DNA of 64,000 nt from Fervidicoccaceae archaeon (lineage in GTDB: Archaea > Thermoproteota > Thermoprotei_A > Sulfolobales > Fervidicoccaceae): positions 434,001-498,000 of the forward strand of contig JAVZVD010000001.1 of the NCBI GenBank assembly GCA_038878695.1, given 5' to 3'. This document shows positions 8,596 through 17,119 of this stretch, piece after piece. Below the pieces are notes generated by a model. The model did not search any database, was not told the origin of the DNA, and saw only the letters and a list, made by a program, of their open reading frames with translations. The first letter of the stretch is position 1. Each line of letters begins with the position of its first letter. Made by a program: the position numbers and the translations under genes.

Positions 8596-9574
8596 TCACC
8601 GCAGCGGCGACCTTCTCAGCGAACTCGGCCGTGCTAGCCGAGCCCCCTAAGTCGGGTGTCGAGATCCCTAATGATAGGACTCTCTCGACGGCTGCCCACA
8701 CGGCCCTCGACGCGCTGGCGAAGCCCAACCACTCGAGCATCATCGCGGTCGATAAGATCATCGCGGTAGGATTAGCTACCCCTCGCCCCGCTATATCCCA
8801 TGCGGCTCCGTGGACAGGCTCAAAGAGGGCTCTCGTGTCTCCGATGTTCGCCGAGGGAGCCAGTCCTATGCCGCCGGCGATCTGAGCAGCTAAGTCGCTC
8901 AAGATGTCACCGTATTGGTTCGGCGTTAACATGACGTCGAACTTGGAGGGGCTCCTCACTAGCTCCATGGCTGCCGTATCGACGTAGATCTCATCTACCT
9001 CGACCCCTTCTCCCTCGAGCACCCTCTTAGCGGTATCGCGGAAAAGCCCATCAGTCGCTCTCAGGACGTTCGCTTTGTGGACCACAGTGACGCGTCCGCG
9101 CCGCCTCTTGGCAAACTTCGCCGCCACTCTAGCCACGCGCGCTGTTCCGCCGGCGGTTATGACTTTGAGCGCTATCGCCACGTCCCCTATTCTGTACTCG
9201 GCTCCAACGTACACGTCTTCGACGTTCTCTCTGACTATCACCAAATCTATGGGCTTCAGTGCTCTGACTCCCGGCATACTCTTCGCGGGTCTAATGTTAG
9301 CGTAGAGGTCGAGGATTTGCCTAAGCCTCACGACCGCCTCGAAAGCGCTCTCGCCGACAGGGCCCTTGAGTATGGCCTCAGCTTCCCGACAGAGCCTGAG
9401 CGTCTCTTGGGGCAGAGCCTCTCCTCTCGCTCTCAGAGCTGCATCGCCGGCCAGGGCCTCGACCACGTTTAGGTCGAAGCCGAAATGACTCTTGGCCGCC
9501 TCCAACACTCTGAGGGCGGCACGAGTTATTTCCGGTCCTACCCCGTCACCCGGTATTACTACGACCAGAGGCAT
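8582..9574 (-). CDS. leuB: 3-isopropylmalate dehydrogenase
   Basis: NAD-dependent oxidative decarboxylase of the IDH/IMDH family: 3-isopropylmalate to 2-oxo-4-methylvalerate. Seen: IPGDGVGPEIT (residues 7-17), VRLRQILDLYANIRPAK (substrate arginines), VRENVEDVYVGAEY, the catalytic Lys in VVHKANVLRATDGLF, and the metal-binding MLTPNQYGDILSDL. 330 residues. Homoisocitrate dehydrogenase is a close paralogue, so the call leans on the leuA/C/D neighbours. Overlaps leuA by 29 nt and leuC by 14 nt. Confidence 0.92.
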   Translation of the reverse strand: MPLVVVIPGDGVGPEITRAALRVLEAAKSHFGFDLNVVEALAGDAALRARGEALPQETLRLCREAEAILKGPVGESAFEAVVRLRQILDLYANIRPAKSMPGVRALKPIDLVIVRENVEDVYVGAEYRIGDVAIALKVITAGGTARVARVAAKFAKRRRGRVTVVHKANVLRATDGLFRDTAKRVLEGEGVEVDEIYVDTAAMELVRSPSKFDVMLTPNQYGDILSDLAAQIAGGIGLAPSANIGDTRALFEPVHGAAWDIAGRGVANPTAMILSTAMMLEWLGFASASRAVWAAVERVLSLGISTPDLGGSASTAEFAEKVAAAVSAFA

Positions 9575-10700
9575 TCAACGCGACCCCCCGGGCGAAGTAC
9601 TCTTCGACCCAGCGCGATATCTGCTCCTCGGGCACCTTCTTCATTCTAGGCGCCACCTCTTTGATTCTTTCGAGCACGAAGGCGACGAGAGAAGGCTCGG
9701 GCTTTATCCCCATTTGCTCGAGCGCCCAGCTCACAGAATGGCGCCCGCTGTGTCTCCCCAGCACTATTCTGCGCTTGTTCCCCACGTCCTCGGGTCTTAT
9801 TGGCTCATAGGTGAGCGGATTGCTGAGGACGCCGTGTACGTGTATTCCGGACTCGTGAGCGAACGCGTTGATACCAACGATCGGCTTGTGAGGCTGTAGC
9901 GAGACCCCGAACTTCTCGGCCACGAACCTCGAGACCTCTGTGAGTCTCTCGAGCTTGACCCTAGTCTTTCTTCCCATCAGGAAGTGCAATGCGGCCACCA
10001 CCTCTTCGAGCGGAGCGTTGCCGGACCTCTCGCCGAACCCATTGACAGTCACTTGAACTCCGTCAGCGCCCTCCTCGATCGCAGCGAGAGAATTCGCCGT
10101 GGCCATTCCAAAGTCGTTGTGGCAGTGGACGTCGATTTTAACCCCGGGAGGCAGAGCCGACGCTATCCTCCTCACGAGTTTCATGAAGGTCCACGGAGTC
10201 GCCACTCCCACCGTGTCGGGGATGTTAATATAGCGGGCTCCTGCGCTCACCGCGGCTCTGTAGACCTTCACAAGGAAGTCCTTATCGCTCCTAGTGGCGT
10301 CTTCGGCCGAAAACAGCGCCTCGGCCCCGAGTTCTCTAACGAGATCGATCGAGGAAATAACGCTCTCGATTACCTGTTCTCTGCTTATGTTGAGCTTATA
10401 CCTCAAGTGGATGTCGCTCGTTGCTATGAAGACGTGGATTATCTGAGCCTCGGAGGCGGCGGCTTCCTCTATGTCGCGCTTAGAGCATCTGGCCAGGGCC
10501 GCTACACGGGCCGACCCGACCTCCCTGACCGCGAGCTTTATCGTCTCGAAGTCTATTCTCGAAGAGGCGGGGAAACCGGCTTCTATGACGTCGACGCCGA
10601 CTTCGTCGAGAAGCTTCACGATATCGATCTTGTCTTCTAACGATAACTCAACTCCGGGCATCTGATCTCCGTCGCGGAGGGTCGTATCGAAGACCCTCAC
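9546..10700 (-). CDS. leuA: 2-isopropylmalate synthase-type enzyme, no regulatory domain
   Basis: HMGL-like TIM-barrel acyltransferase that condenses acetyl-CoA with a 2-oxo acid. Seen: RVFDTTLRDGDQMPGVELS at the start, the metal-binding HCHNDFGMATAN, VQVTVNGFGERSGNAPLEE, and the CoA-side HESGIHVHGV. At about 384 residues it lacks the C-terminal allosteric domain of classic LeuA. The frame is open to a GTG at 10751, but the TATA box at 10765-10772 predicts transcription from near 10742, so I prefer the GTG at 10700, where the family normally begins. Homocitrate or citramalate synthase activity is possible; the leuBCD context favours leucine. Confidence 0.88.
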   Translation of the reverse strand: MRVFDTTLRDGDQMPGVELSLEDKIDIVKLLDEVGVDVIEAGFPASSRIDFETIKLAVREVGSARVAALARCSKRDIEEAAASEAQIIHVFIATSDIHLRYKLNISREQVIESVISSIDLVRELGAEALFSAEDATRSDKDFLVKVYRAAVSAGARYINIPDTVGVATPWTFMKLVRRIASALPPGVKIDVHCHNDFGMATANSLAAIEEGADGVQVTVNGFGERSGNAPLEEVVAALHFLMGRKTRVKLERLTEVSRFVAEKFGVSLQPHKPIVGINAFAHESGIHVHGVLSNPLTYEPIRPEDVGNKRRIVLGRHSGRHSVSWALEQMGIKPEPSLVAFVLERIKEVAPRMKKVPEEQISRWVEEYFARGVALNASGRSNTG

Positions 10701-10764
10701 GAGCTCTCCAACAATCAGGATCCTCCTCGCTAACGGTCGCTCAGTGCGCACTAGCGCGCGAGGT

Positions 10765-10772
10765 TATTTAAG
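10765..10772 (-). promoter_or_regulatory. TATA box of the leu operon
   Basis: On the minus strand CTTAAATA lies between leuA and the divergent ferredoxin. The predicted transcript start (near 10742) falls after the longest possible leuA start, which decides for the shorter protein. Confidence 0.5.
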
Positions 10773-10862
10773 CTCTCCGCCGCGTCGCTCGCGTTAGAAA
10801 TCTTAACAAGCCCATAATAGATATTAACGCTTCGATACGGATCTCTGTACTCGGATGAGAGC

Positions 10863-11108
10863 ATGAGCGAGAAGTATAGAGTAATCGTCGAGAGAGAGCG
10901 TTGCATCTCGTGCGGAGTCGCCCCGGCCGTATGTCCTCAGGTTTTCGAGCTCGGCCGAGACACCGGCAAGAATAAAGTCGTGGATACCTTCAGCGTCGAT
11001 ACGACGGAAACGATCTCTGTAGGCGAGATAAGCGCCGAGCTTTACGATTGCGCGAAGCGTGCGGCGGAGCTTTGCCCGGTCGGAGCGATAACTATCGAGA
11101 GGGCGTAA
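10863..11108 (+). CDS. one-cluster ferredoxin with an altered cysteine motif
   Basis: Small acidic electron carrier, 81 residues. Cysteines: C14, C17 and C24 in CISCGVAPAVCP, then C63 and C71 (CPVGAI). The usual motif is CxxCxxCxxxCP; here the third position is Ala20, read unambiguously as GCC. C14, C17 and C71 remain as ligands, with C24 and C63 positioned like the disulfide pair of Pyrococcus-type ferredoxins or as replacement ligands. A [3Fe-4S] or rearranged [4Fe-4S] cluster is inferred, not shown. It is divergent from the leu operon. Confidence 0.9.
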   Translation: MSEKYRVIVERERCISCGVAPAVCPQVFELGRDTGKNKVVDTFSVDTTETISVGEISAELYDCAKRAAELCPVGAITIERA

Positions 11109-11260
11109 ATCTACTCGGCTGTTTTCCCGGGAAGGCCTCGAGAGTCGGCGCTTAGTCAAACGGGCGCTCCGGTTTGACCTTTAATTGGTCAACGAATTCC
11201 CCTAGGAGCTCTGTTACTCGATTTCCTCGATCTCTACGCGATGATGAGCGGCGTTTGCGT

Positions 11261-11989
11261 TTACACTTTAACTACGTCGGCGAGCTCCTTCAAAGTGTAG
11301 TACACCCTCTTTCTCCTCCTCCCGCGGCTCTCTGTCTTGAGGAGAACGATCTCGCCCACCTCGCAAGTGTTGCGAACGTGGGGCCCTCCATCGGCTTGTA
11401 CGTCTATTCCCGGTATCTCGACCAGCCTGAGCTTATCGACGTTGGGAGGCAGCCTCTCGGCCAGCTTGACGATCCCGGGCATGGCGAGAGCTTCCTCTCT
11501 GCTCACCCATTTCACGAGCACGTCGACGCATTTAGCCGCCACCTCGTTGACTTCTTCGATGGCGTCCTTCACGGCAGCCCTCCAGTCCTCGAGCTCCAAG
11601 TCGAAGTCGTCTCTCGAGTAATCCGGCGAAACATGTCCCCCGGTCACGAGGGCTCCGTACCTTCCGTGGAGAATCGAAATGAAGATGTGCGCCGCCGTGT
11701 GGAGCCTCATCATCTTGTATCTTCTGTCCCAGTCTATGAGACCTCGCACCTTCTGCCCCGGCTCGAAGAGCTCCGGTCTGTCGACCACGTGGAGCACGTC
11801 TTCGCCTCTTGCTATTGCTTCGAACACCTTGGCCGCGCCCCTCTCCGAGCGTAACTCGCCGACGTCGCAGTCTAAGCCTCCGTGTGGTCTCGGGTGGAAT
11901 ACCGTCTCATCGAGCACTACCGCGTTGCCCTCTAGGGAGAGGACCTTCGCCTCGAACTCTCTCAGATAGCTGTCCTCTTGGAAGAGCAG
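11261..11989 (-). CDS. alaX: AlaX-type alanyl-tRNA editing protein (5' end frameshifted)
   Basis: Free-standing homologue of the AlaRS editing domain; hydrolyses Ser or Gly mischarged on tRNA-Ala. Seen: FHPRPHGGL, the zinc motif HTAAH, and the C-terminal DVQADGGPHVRNTCEVG. The first ATG/GTG/TTG in frame (GTG at 11917) would remove about 25 conserved N-terminal residues (LLFQEDSYLREFEAKV...), which are nevertheless encoded upstream in the same frame back to 11989 and a CTG. One extra base in the GGG run at 11996-11998 would join them to a TTG at 12006 that has a strong GAGGGGGA site. So this is a sequencing error, a real frameshift, or a CTG start. The neighbour is an alanine dehydrogenase-like gene. 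Confidence 0.85.
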   Translation of the reverse strand: MLFQEDSYLREFEAKVLSLEGNAVVLDETVFHPRPHGGLDCDVGELRSERGAAKVFEAIARGEDVLHVVDRPELFEPGQKVRGLIDWDRRYKMMRLHTAAHIFISILHGRYGALVTGGHVSPDYSRDDFDLELEDWRAAVKDAIEEVNEVAAKCVDVLVKWVSREEALAMPGIVKLAERLPPNVDKLRLVEIPGIDVQADGGPHVRNTCEVGEIVLLKTESRGRRRKRVYYTLKELADVVKV

Positions 11990-12057
11990 ACGCGTGGGCG
12001 AGACAAATCCCCCTCGGCGACCTCTTCAGCTCGAAAGGCTTTGTGTATTGCGATCTC

Positions 12058-13062
12058 TCAAACGACGAGCCTAAGAGCTCTGCCGAGACCCCTGCTTCTC
12101 GCTCTATCGTAAACTAGCTTGGCAGTCACGGCGTCCTGCACGGCCAGGCCCGTCGAGGCGAAGACCGTTATCTCGTCCTCGCTCTCGCGACCGCGCTTTA
12201 AACCGGCAACTACCTCACCGAGCTCCCCGTAGATGTGCTCACGACGCAGGATCCCCTCGGAGAACGGCACGTTTATCTCGCCGCTGTGGATGGCCTGCTC
12301 TACATCGTCGACTACTATCTTAGCGCGGAGGAGAATCCTCGGGTCTAGCTCCTGCTTGCCGGGCGCATCGGCTCCTACGCAGTTGAAGTGCGTGCCCTTT
12401 CTAACCCACTCGTCGCTCACGATGGGCTTTCTCGAAGGAGTGGCGGTGACCACGAGGTCGGCCTCTTCCACCGCCGCTCTCGGGGAATCACAAATCACGA
12501 CGCGCGCTCCTTCAGCTATGGTCGACGCGAACGAAGAGAACTTCTCTGCGGCTTCCTTTGAGACGTCGTAGACTCTCACCTCACGCAGCTCTCTCAGCAC
12601 GAGCCTCAGAGCCTCGAGCTGGGTCCTCGCCTGCGTCCCCGCTCCAATGAACGCGAGGACCTCCGAGTCCGGCCTGGCGAGGTATTTAGCGGCTACGCCG
12701 CCAGCCGCCCCGGTCCTCACGGCTGTGAGCCAACTGCCCCCCATGATGCAGAGCGGAAAGCCCGTGGCCGGCTCAACGAGCACCACTACTGCCATAACGG
12801 TCGGCAGACCGAGCCTTCTGTTGTTCACGTGTACATTGACGATCTTAACCGCCGACACCTCCAGCTCCTCTAGGTACGATGGCATAACTCTTAGGTCGCC
12901 GTCATATTTGCGATAAAACAGGTAGACCTTGGGCGGCATCTGCGCGCGCCCCAGAGCCTTCTCCCTGAAGGCCGTCTCCACGGGTTCCATTGCGTCCTCT
13001 ACGCTAACGAGAGATCTGACTTCTTCGTCGGAGATGATCAACGTCTCGAATCTCTTCTCCAA
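12058..13062 (-). CDS. ornithine cyclodeaminase / alanine dehydrogenase family enzyme
   Basis: NAD-dependent enzyme of the mu-crystallin family; archaeal members include alanine dehydrogenase. Seen: PPKVYLFYRKYDGDLRVMP, the substrate arginine region TAVRTGAAGGVAAKYLAR, a Rossmann motif FIGAGTQARTQLEAL, and the C-terminal FASTGLAVQDAVTAKLV. I chose the TTG at 13062 (334 residues) because AGGTGA sits 7 nt upstream and a TATA box at 13119 fits; the frame itself extends to 13113. Located just upstream of alaX, which makes alanine the likelier substrate, but lysine/ornithine activity cannot be excluded. Confidence 0.85.
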   Translation of the reverse strand: MEKRFETLIISDEEVRSLVSVEDAMEPVETAFREKALGRAQMPPKVYLFYRKYDGDLRVMPSYLEELEVSAVKIVNVHVNNRRLGLPTVMAVVVLVEPATGFPLCIMGGSWLTAVRTGAAGGVAAKYLARPDSEVLAFIGAGTQARTQLEALRLVLRELREVRVYDVSKEAAEKFSSFASTIAEGARVVICDSPRAAVEEADLVVTATPSRKPIVSDEWVRKGTHFNCVGADAPGKQELDPRILLRAKIVVDDVEQAIHSGEINVPFSEGILRREHIYGELGEVVAGLKRGRESEDEITVFASTGLAVQDAVTAKLVYDRARSRGLGRALRLVV

Positions 13063-13118
13063 GGCCGGTTCACCTGACTTCGCGTACATCTGTGCATAAT
13101 AACTAGCACACATGTAGA

Positions 13119-13127
13119 GCTTATATG
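13119..13127 (-). promoter_or_regulatory. TATA box of the cyclodeaminase-family gene
   Basis: On the minus strand TCATATAAG predicts transcription from near 13096, which excludes the ATG at 13113 and supports the TTG at 13062. Confidence 0.5.
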
Positions 13128-13300
13128 AGGCGTCATGCGGAAAATGAGCTCAAAACATTTTGTTAGGTTTAAATCTTCTAGCTATCATGTTATAACATGA
13201 ATATGCTTTACAATTTGAAAGTCAAAATTAAAACTATAAATTATCTAGGTGAAAAATTTATCTAACTATTTAGATAAAAAAGACGTTAGATTAGAATAGA
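13128..13300. other. AT-rich intergenic region without a visible gene
   Basis: About 170 nt between the trpB2 3' end and the cyclodeaminase-family promoter, strongly A/T rich (runs of TTTAAATC, TATAACATGAATATG, AAATTTATCTAACTATTTAGATAAAA). The palindrome ATCTAAATAGTTAGAT-like sequence near 13260-13276 could form a weak hairpin after trpB2. I see no ORF, tRNA or box C/D motif. Confidence 0.5.
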
Positions 13301-14704
13301 CTAACCCGGCAATTTTGGGAGGTAGCTCAGGTCTATCTCACTCGGCTCGAAGTCCGCGAGCCTCCCTGAGGCGAAGTCGTTATACCCGCTCAGGTCCAAG
13401 AGGCCGTGGCCGCTCAGGTTAAAGAGCACGGAGACGCTCTCTCTATCGTGCTTCGCTCTTAGCGCAATATCTATGACGGCCTTCACGGCATGAGCGCTCT
13501 CGGGCGCGGGAACTATGCCCTCGCATCTAGCGAAGGTCACGGCTGCCTCAAAAACCTCGGTCTGATGATAAGCGACAGGCTTAACGTAGCCCTCCTCCAC
13601 GAGCACGGAGAGCGTGGGCGCCACGCCGTGATACCTCAGCCCACCGGCGTGAAGGGGAGGCACCCTGTATTTGTGACCGAGGGTGTGCATCTTAATGAGC
13701 GGAGTGAGACCGGCCGAGTCGCCGTGATCGTAGGCGTAGACGCCGCGGGTCATGCTCGGGCAGGCCTTAGGCTCCACGGCCACGAAGCGCGTGTCGCTCT
13801 TGCCCGAGAGCCTCTCGCGCATGAACGGGTAGGCCAAGCCGGCGAAGTTAGAGCCGCCTCCCACGCAGCCGACCACGTAATCGGGGTACTCGCCTAACTC
13901 CGTCATCTGAGCCGCGGCTTCCAGCCCAATGACTGTTTGATGTAGGAGAACGTGATTGAGCACCGAGCCTAGCGAATATCTCGCTCTCTCGTCGCTCAGT
14001 ACGTCTTCGATGGCCTCAGCTATGGCGATCCCCAGCGAGCCGGGGTGATTTGGGTCGCTGGCTAGTAGGCTCCGACCGAAGCTGGTCTTCTCGCTTGGAC
14101 TCGGTAAGACCTCGGCGCCGTAGACTTCCATCAACACGCGCCTATACGGCTTCTGCTCGTAGCTGCTCCTCACCATGTAGACTCTCACTTTCACCCCGAA
14201 GAGGGCCCCGGCTAAGCTTAGGGCGGAGCCCCACTGACCTGCCCCCGTCTCGGTGACGAGTCTCTCCACGCCCTCGGCCGCGTTGTAGAACGCCTGGGGC
14301 ACGGCTGTGTTTATCTTGTGGCTGCCGGTCGGCAGCACGCCCTCGTACTTGTAGAAGATCTTGGCCGGGGTGTCCAGGAATTTCTCGAGCCTGGTCGCCC
14401 TGAGGAGAGGAGTGGGTCTGCCGAGCTCTAGCAGGCACTGGCGCACCTCGCTCGGGATAGCGATGCTTCTACTATCGCTGAACTCCTGGGAGACCAGCTC
14501 CTTAGCGAAGAGTCTCTCAAGCTCTCTCGGTCGCACGATATCGCCGTTAGGCTTCAAAAGTGGGGGTAGAGGCCTCGGGAGGTCGGGAACTATGTTGTAC
14601 CAGGCGTCGGGGAGAAGGTCCTCTCTCTGCGATGCTCTGAGAAGCGGGCGCCCGAGCCAGCCTAGCCCCATCGGCGCACGAGATGCACCTCGCCCGGAGC
14701 TCAA
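13301..14704 (-). CDS. trpB2: tryptophan synthase beta chain, TrpB2 type
   Basis: PLP enzyme converting indole and serine (or phosphoserine) to tryptophan. The TrpB2 subfamily hallmarks are present: a long N-terminus with [16 protein letters not shown], then [19 protein letters not shown] lysine in [11 protein letters not shown] (about K130), [10 protein letters not shown], and the phosphate loop [11 protein letters not shown]. 467 residues from the chosen TTG at 14704, which has GGAGG 8 nt upstream; the frame extends to 14740. No trpA or other trp gene is nearby. TrpB2 may act as an indole-salvage or serine deaminase enzyme in archaea lacking complete TrpAB. Confidence 0.93.
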   Translation of the reverse strand: MSSGRGASRAPMGLGWLGRPLLRASQREDLLPDAWYNIVPDLPRPLPPLLKPNGDIVRPRELERLFAKELVSQEFSDSRSIAIPSEVRQCLLELGRPTPLLRATRLEKFLDTPAKIFYKYEGVLPTGSHKINTAVPQAFYNAAEGVERLVTETGAGQWGSALSLAGALFGVKVRVYMVRSSYEQKPYRRVLMEVYGAEVLPSPSEKTSFGRSLLASDPNHPGSLGIAIAEAIEDVLSDERARYSLGSVLNHVLLHQTVIGLEAAAQMTELGEYPDYVVGCVGGGSNFAGLAYPFMRERLSGKSDTRFVAVEPKACPSMTRGVYAYDHGDSAGLTPLIKMHTLGHKYRVPPLHAGGLRYHGVAPTLSVLVEEGYVKPVAYHQTEVFEAAVTFARCEGIVPAPESAHAVKAVIDIALRAKHDRESVSVLFNLSGHGLLDLSGYNDFASGRLADFEPSEIDLSYLPKLPG

Positions 14705-14723
14705 GCGGTCATCCTCCGTCCTC

Positions 14724-15389
14724 TTATCGCGAGCGCGCAAATCTTACCAGTAACACTCTTTTAATCAGGCGCTCGGCTCGCGCGCCCACCCTTAATATTG
14801 CTACGTAGACCTGCGCGGCCACGAGAGCTTTCAATGCATCCCACGCCACGAATGGTACCACGCCCTCGACCGCCGCGACACGAGCGGCCTCAACGAGGTT
14901 GCGCCCCGAGATCAAATACATGTAAGCAGTCAGCCACCCCCAGCCGAGCGCGTAGACGACAACGTTGACCGCCATGGCGAGGAGCAAGAGCCTCAGCGGA
15001 CTCCTCATCTTAGCGCCTACTAGGCCGAGCGCAGAAGCGGCGACGAAGCCTATGATGTAGCCGAAAGTGGGCGAGGCCGCGTATCCCAGGCCACCGCCGT
15101 AGGCAAAGATCGGCGCGCCGGCCAAGCCCGCGGCGAGATAGGCGAGGCTCGCGGGCAGGGCGTGTCTGCCGAGGGCTAGCACCAGGAGTACTAGAGCCAT
15201 CGTCTGTAGCGTGAAGGGGATCGGCGTGAACGGCAACACGAAGCGAGCCTTAGCTCCCAGCGTGAGCAGAGCTACGCCTATTGACACTTTGACCGTGTGG
15301 GAGAGCACGCGTCGCGCAAGAGCCCCCCGCTCGGTCTGTCCGACGAGCGCGAGGCTAGAGATGGCTCCTCTCCTCGAGGTTGGCGACAT
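14724..15389 (-). CDS. bioY: biotin transporter BioY
   Basis: Substrate-binding S-component of ECF transporters; polytopic membrane protein of 221 residues with about six hydrophobic segments. The BioY signature [19 protein letters not shown] is near residue 53 and [13 protein letters not shown] near 107. No EcfA/EcfT genes are in the window, so it relies on a shared energising module encoded elsewhere or works alone. It ends 19 nt before trpB2 on the same strand and may be cotranscribed, although a TATA-like GATTAAAAG inside its 3' end could serve trpB2 separately. Confidence 0.92.
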   Translation of the reverse strand: MSPTSRRGAISSLALVGQTERGALARRVLSHTVKVSIGVALLTLGAKARFVLPFTPIPFTLQTMALVLLVLALGRHALPASLAYLAAGLAGAPIFAYGGGLGYAASPTFGYIIGFVAASALGLVGAKMRSPLRLLLLAMAVNVVVYALGWGWLTAYMYLISGRNLVEAARVAAVEGVVPFVAWDALKALVAAQVYVAILRVGARAERLIKRVLLVRFARSR

Positions 15390-15518
15390 CTCGCTCGCTC
15401 CCCGCGGATAGAAGCTAGGAGCCTTTTTGAGCTCTTCGGACTCTCAGTCAGGAAGCGAAGGGAAGATAGGCGTTAAAAGTAAGTGCACGGACTCAACGAG
15501 TCGGGCTGCAGCGTCGCT

Positions 15519-16394
15519 ATGCGAGTGAATCCTCAGTGCTTTGGATGCCTCTTGTCTGTGAGGCTGAGGGAGCTGATTGAGTGCGCAGAGCGCGACGGAG
15601 CCCTCCCCTCGCTCGTCTCACTCTTTCTCCGCAGAGCCGCAGCGATCTTCGAGAGCGAGAGCGAGTTGACCAAGCTGGCCACCAAGCTCTATAGAGAGCT
15701 GATCTCGTTGGCTCCCTGTGTGGTGGAAAGCCACAGAGCCCGCAAGCGCGAGTCCATAAGAGAGGCCCTCTTGCGTCTTGGCGCCTACTCGGCGCGATTG
15801 GAGACGCTCCGAGGTGAGAAGAGATTCGCCGCGGCGGTCCGAGTAGCGTTAGCGGGGAATCTCTTAGACTCGGGGGTCGCGGGCCACGAGCCTTCGTGGA
15901 TCGAGCCCAATGAGGTCGAGGTCTCGGAGCTCGAGATAGATCACGTGCCGGAGCTCTATCGATTGGTCTCTCGGGGACTCAAGGTACTATATCTGCTCGA
16001 TAACGCCGGCGAAGCGGTTTTCGACTCGCTGCTAGTGGAGGAGATGACTAAGCTAGGCTGCGAGGTCGTCGCGGCGGTCAAGAGCGAGCCCGGCTTTCAG
16101 AACGACGTCACGATAAACGACGTCAAAGAGACGCCTCTCAAGAGCCTCTTCCCCACCGTCGTCGAGACGGGGACTAACGCATCGAGCGTACACCTCGACG
16201 AGGTTTCGGCCGAATTCCTCGAGGAGCTCCGCTCGTGCAACATCGTCGTGGCCAAAGGGATGTCTCACTACGAGTACTTGACCGAGATCCATGTGGGCAG
16301 ACCAGTCTTCCACCTGCTAGTGGCGAAGTGCGACGTAGTCGCTCGAAGCCTCGGCGTGCAGCGCGGGAGTTTCGTCGCAATGGTGAGACTATGA
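15519..16394 (+). CDS. DUF89 family protein (metal-dependent phosphatase)
   Basis: DUF89/ARMT1 family; studied members act as metal-dependent phosphatases in metabolite damage control. Seen: N-terminal CFGCLLSVRLREL with a CxxC, the family motif LYLLDNAGEAVFD near residue 160, KSEPGFQNDVT, and VVAKGMSHYEYL. The open frame reaches GTG 15483, but a TATA-like GTTAAAAGT at 15473-15481 predicts a later start, so I take the ATG at 15519 (291 residues). Overlaps the next gene by 4 nt (ATGA), so the two are an operon. Confidence 0.85.
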   Translation: MRVNPQCFGCLLSVRLRELIECAERDGALPSLVSLFLRRAAAIFESESELTKLATKLYRELISLAPCVVESHRARKRESIREALLRLGAYSARLETLRGEKRFAAAVRVALAGNLLDSGVAGHEPSWIEPNEVEVSELEIDHVPELYRLVSRGLKVLYLLDNAGEAVFDSLLVEEMTKLGCEVVAAVKSEPGFQNDVTINDVKETPLKSLFPTVVETGTNASSVHLDEVSAEFLEELRSCNIVVAKGMSHYEYLTEIHVGRPVFHLLVAKCDVVARSLGVQRGSFVAMVRL

Positions 16395-17119
16395 GCTCTG
16401 TAATGAGAGCTCTCGAGACCAGGCCCTTTGCCGTGGTGGGCCACAGAGGAGCTCCAGCGTACGAGCCCGAGAACACCGTGGCCTCTTTCGAGAAGGCCCT
16501 CCAGCTTGGGGCGGATCTGATAGAATGCGACATTAGGCTCACGAGGGATGGCACCCCGGTCGTGTTCCACGATGAAGACCTCTCTAGGCTCGTGGGAATC
16601 GGGGCGAGAATCGCCGACCTCACGGAGCACGAGCTCAGATCTTACAGAGTAAGGGGTCAACCGGTACCGACGCTCGAGGAACTATTAGGGAGGCTAGCTG
16701 GAAGAGCGGGCGTGCTCGCGGAGCTCAAGACGCTCGAGGCAGTGGAGAGCTCACTCGAGGTGATAAAGAGGCTCGGCGCCGAGAAGTGGACCGCGTTAAT
16801 CAGCTTCGCCCCGGAGGCGCTCGAGAGAGCTCGCATTTTAGCTCCATCGATACCGCGCGGTCTAATCTACGCTAAGCCGCTAGAGGCGGTCCGGGTCTGT
16901 CGAGCTGTCGGCTGCGAAATACTCCTGCCGCGTTATAATCTAGTCTCTCCGAGGATGGTCTCTTTCGCGAAGAAAATGCGCCTTAAGGTCGTCGCATGGA
17001 CCGTTAACTCTGCCGAGCTCGCACTCAAACTCTACGATGCGGGAGTCGACGGAATGGCCACGGACGACCCGGCTCTACTCGTCGGAGTCAAAAGCAGGCT
17101 TTTGACATCGAGTAGGTGA
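16391..17119 (+). CDS. glycerophosphodiester phosphodiesterase (GDPD)
   Basis: Hydrolyses glycerophosphodiesters to glycerol phosphate plus alcohol. TIM-barrel signature: VGHRGAPAYEPENT (catalytic His18, Arg19), LIECDIRLTRDGTPVVFHD (Glu/Asp metal ligands and second His), AELKT, and the C-terminal VVAWTVNSAEL. 242 residues without signal peptide, so probably cytoplasmic. The ATG at 16391 overlaps the upstream stop and has GGTGAG 3 nt before it. Its last 32 nt overlap the convergent membrane protein gene. Coupled with a DUF89 phosphatase. Confidence 0.93.
   Translation: MSSVMRALETRPFAVVGHRGAPAYEPENTVASFEKALQLGADLIECDIRLTRDGTPVVFHDEDLSRLVGIGARIADLTEHELRSYRVRGQPVPTLEELLGRLAGRAGVLAELKTLEAVESSLEVIKRLGAEKWTALISFAPEALERARILAPSIPRGLIYAKPLEAVRVCRAVGCEILLPRYNLVSPRMVSFAKKMRLKVVAWTVNSAELALKLYDAGVDGMATDDPALLVGVKSRLLTSSR

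Noticed and set aside
9984-10640. 218-residue plus-strand frame opposite leuA
   Set aside because: Antisense shadow of the leuA barrel; no motif.
11174-11192. TTGACC-TTTAATT-GGTCAA dyad as an operator
   Set aside because: Lies between two convergent 3' ends with no promoter to control; 6-bp dyads are expected often by chance.
11174-11854. 226-residue plus-strand frame over alaX
   Set aside because: Mirrors alaX, whose zinc motif is clear on the other strand.
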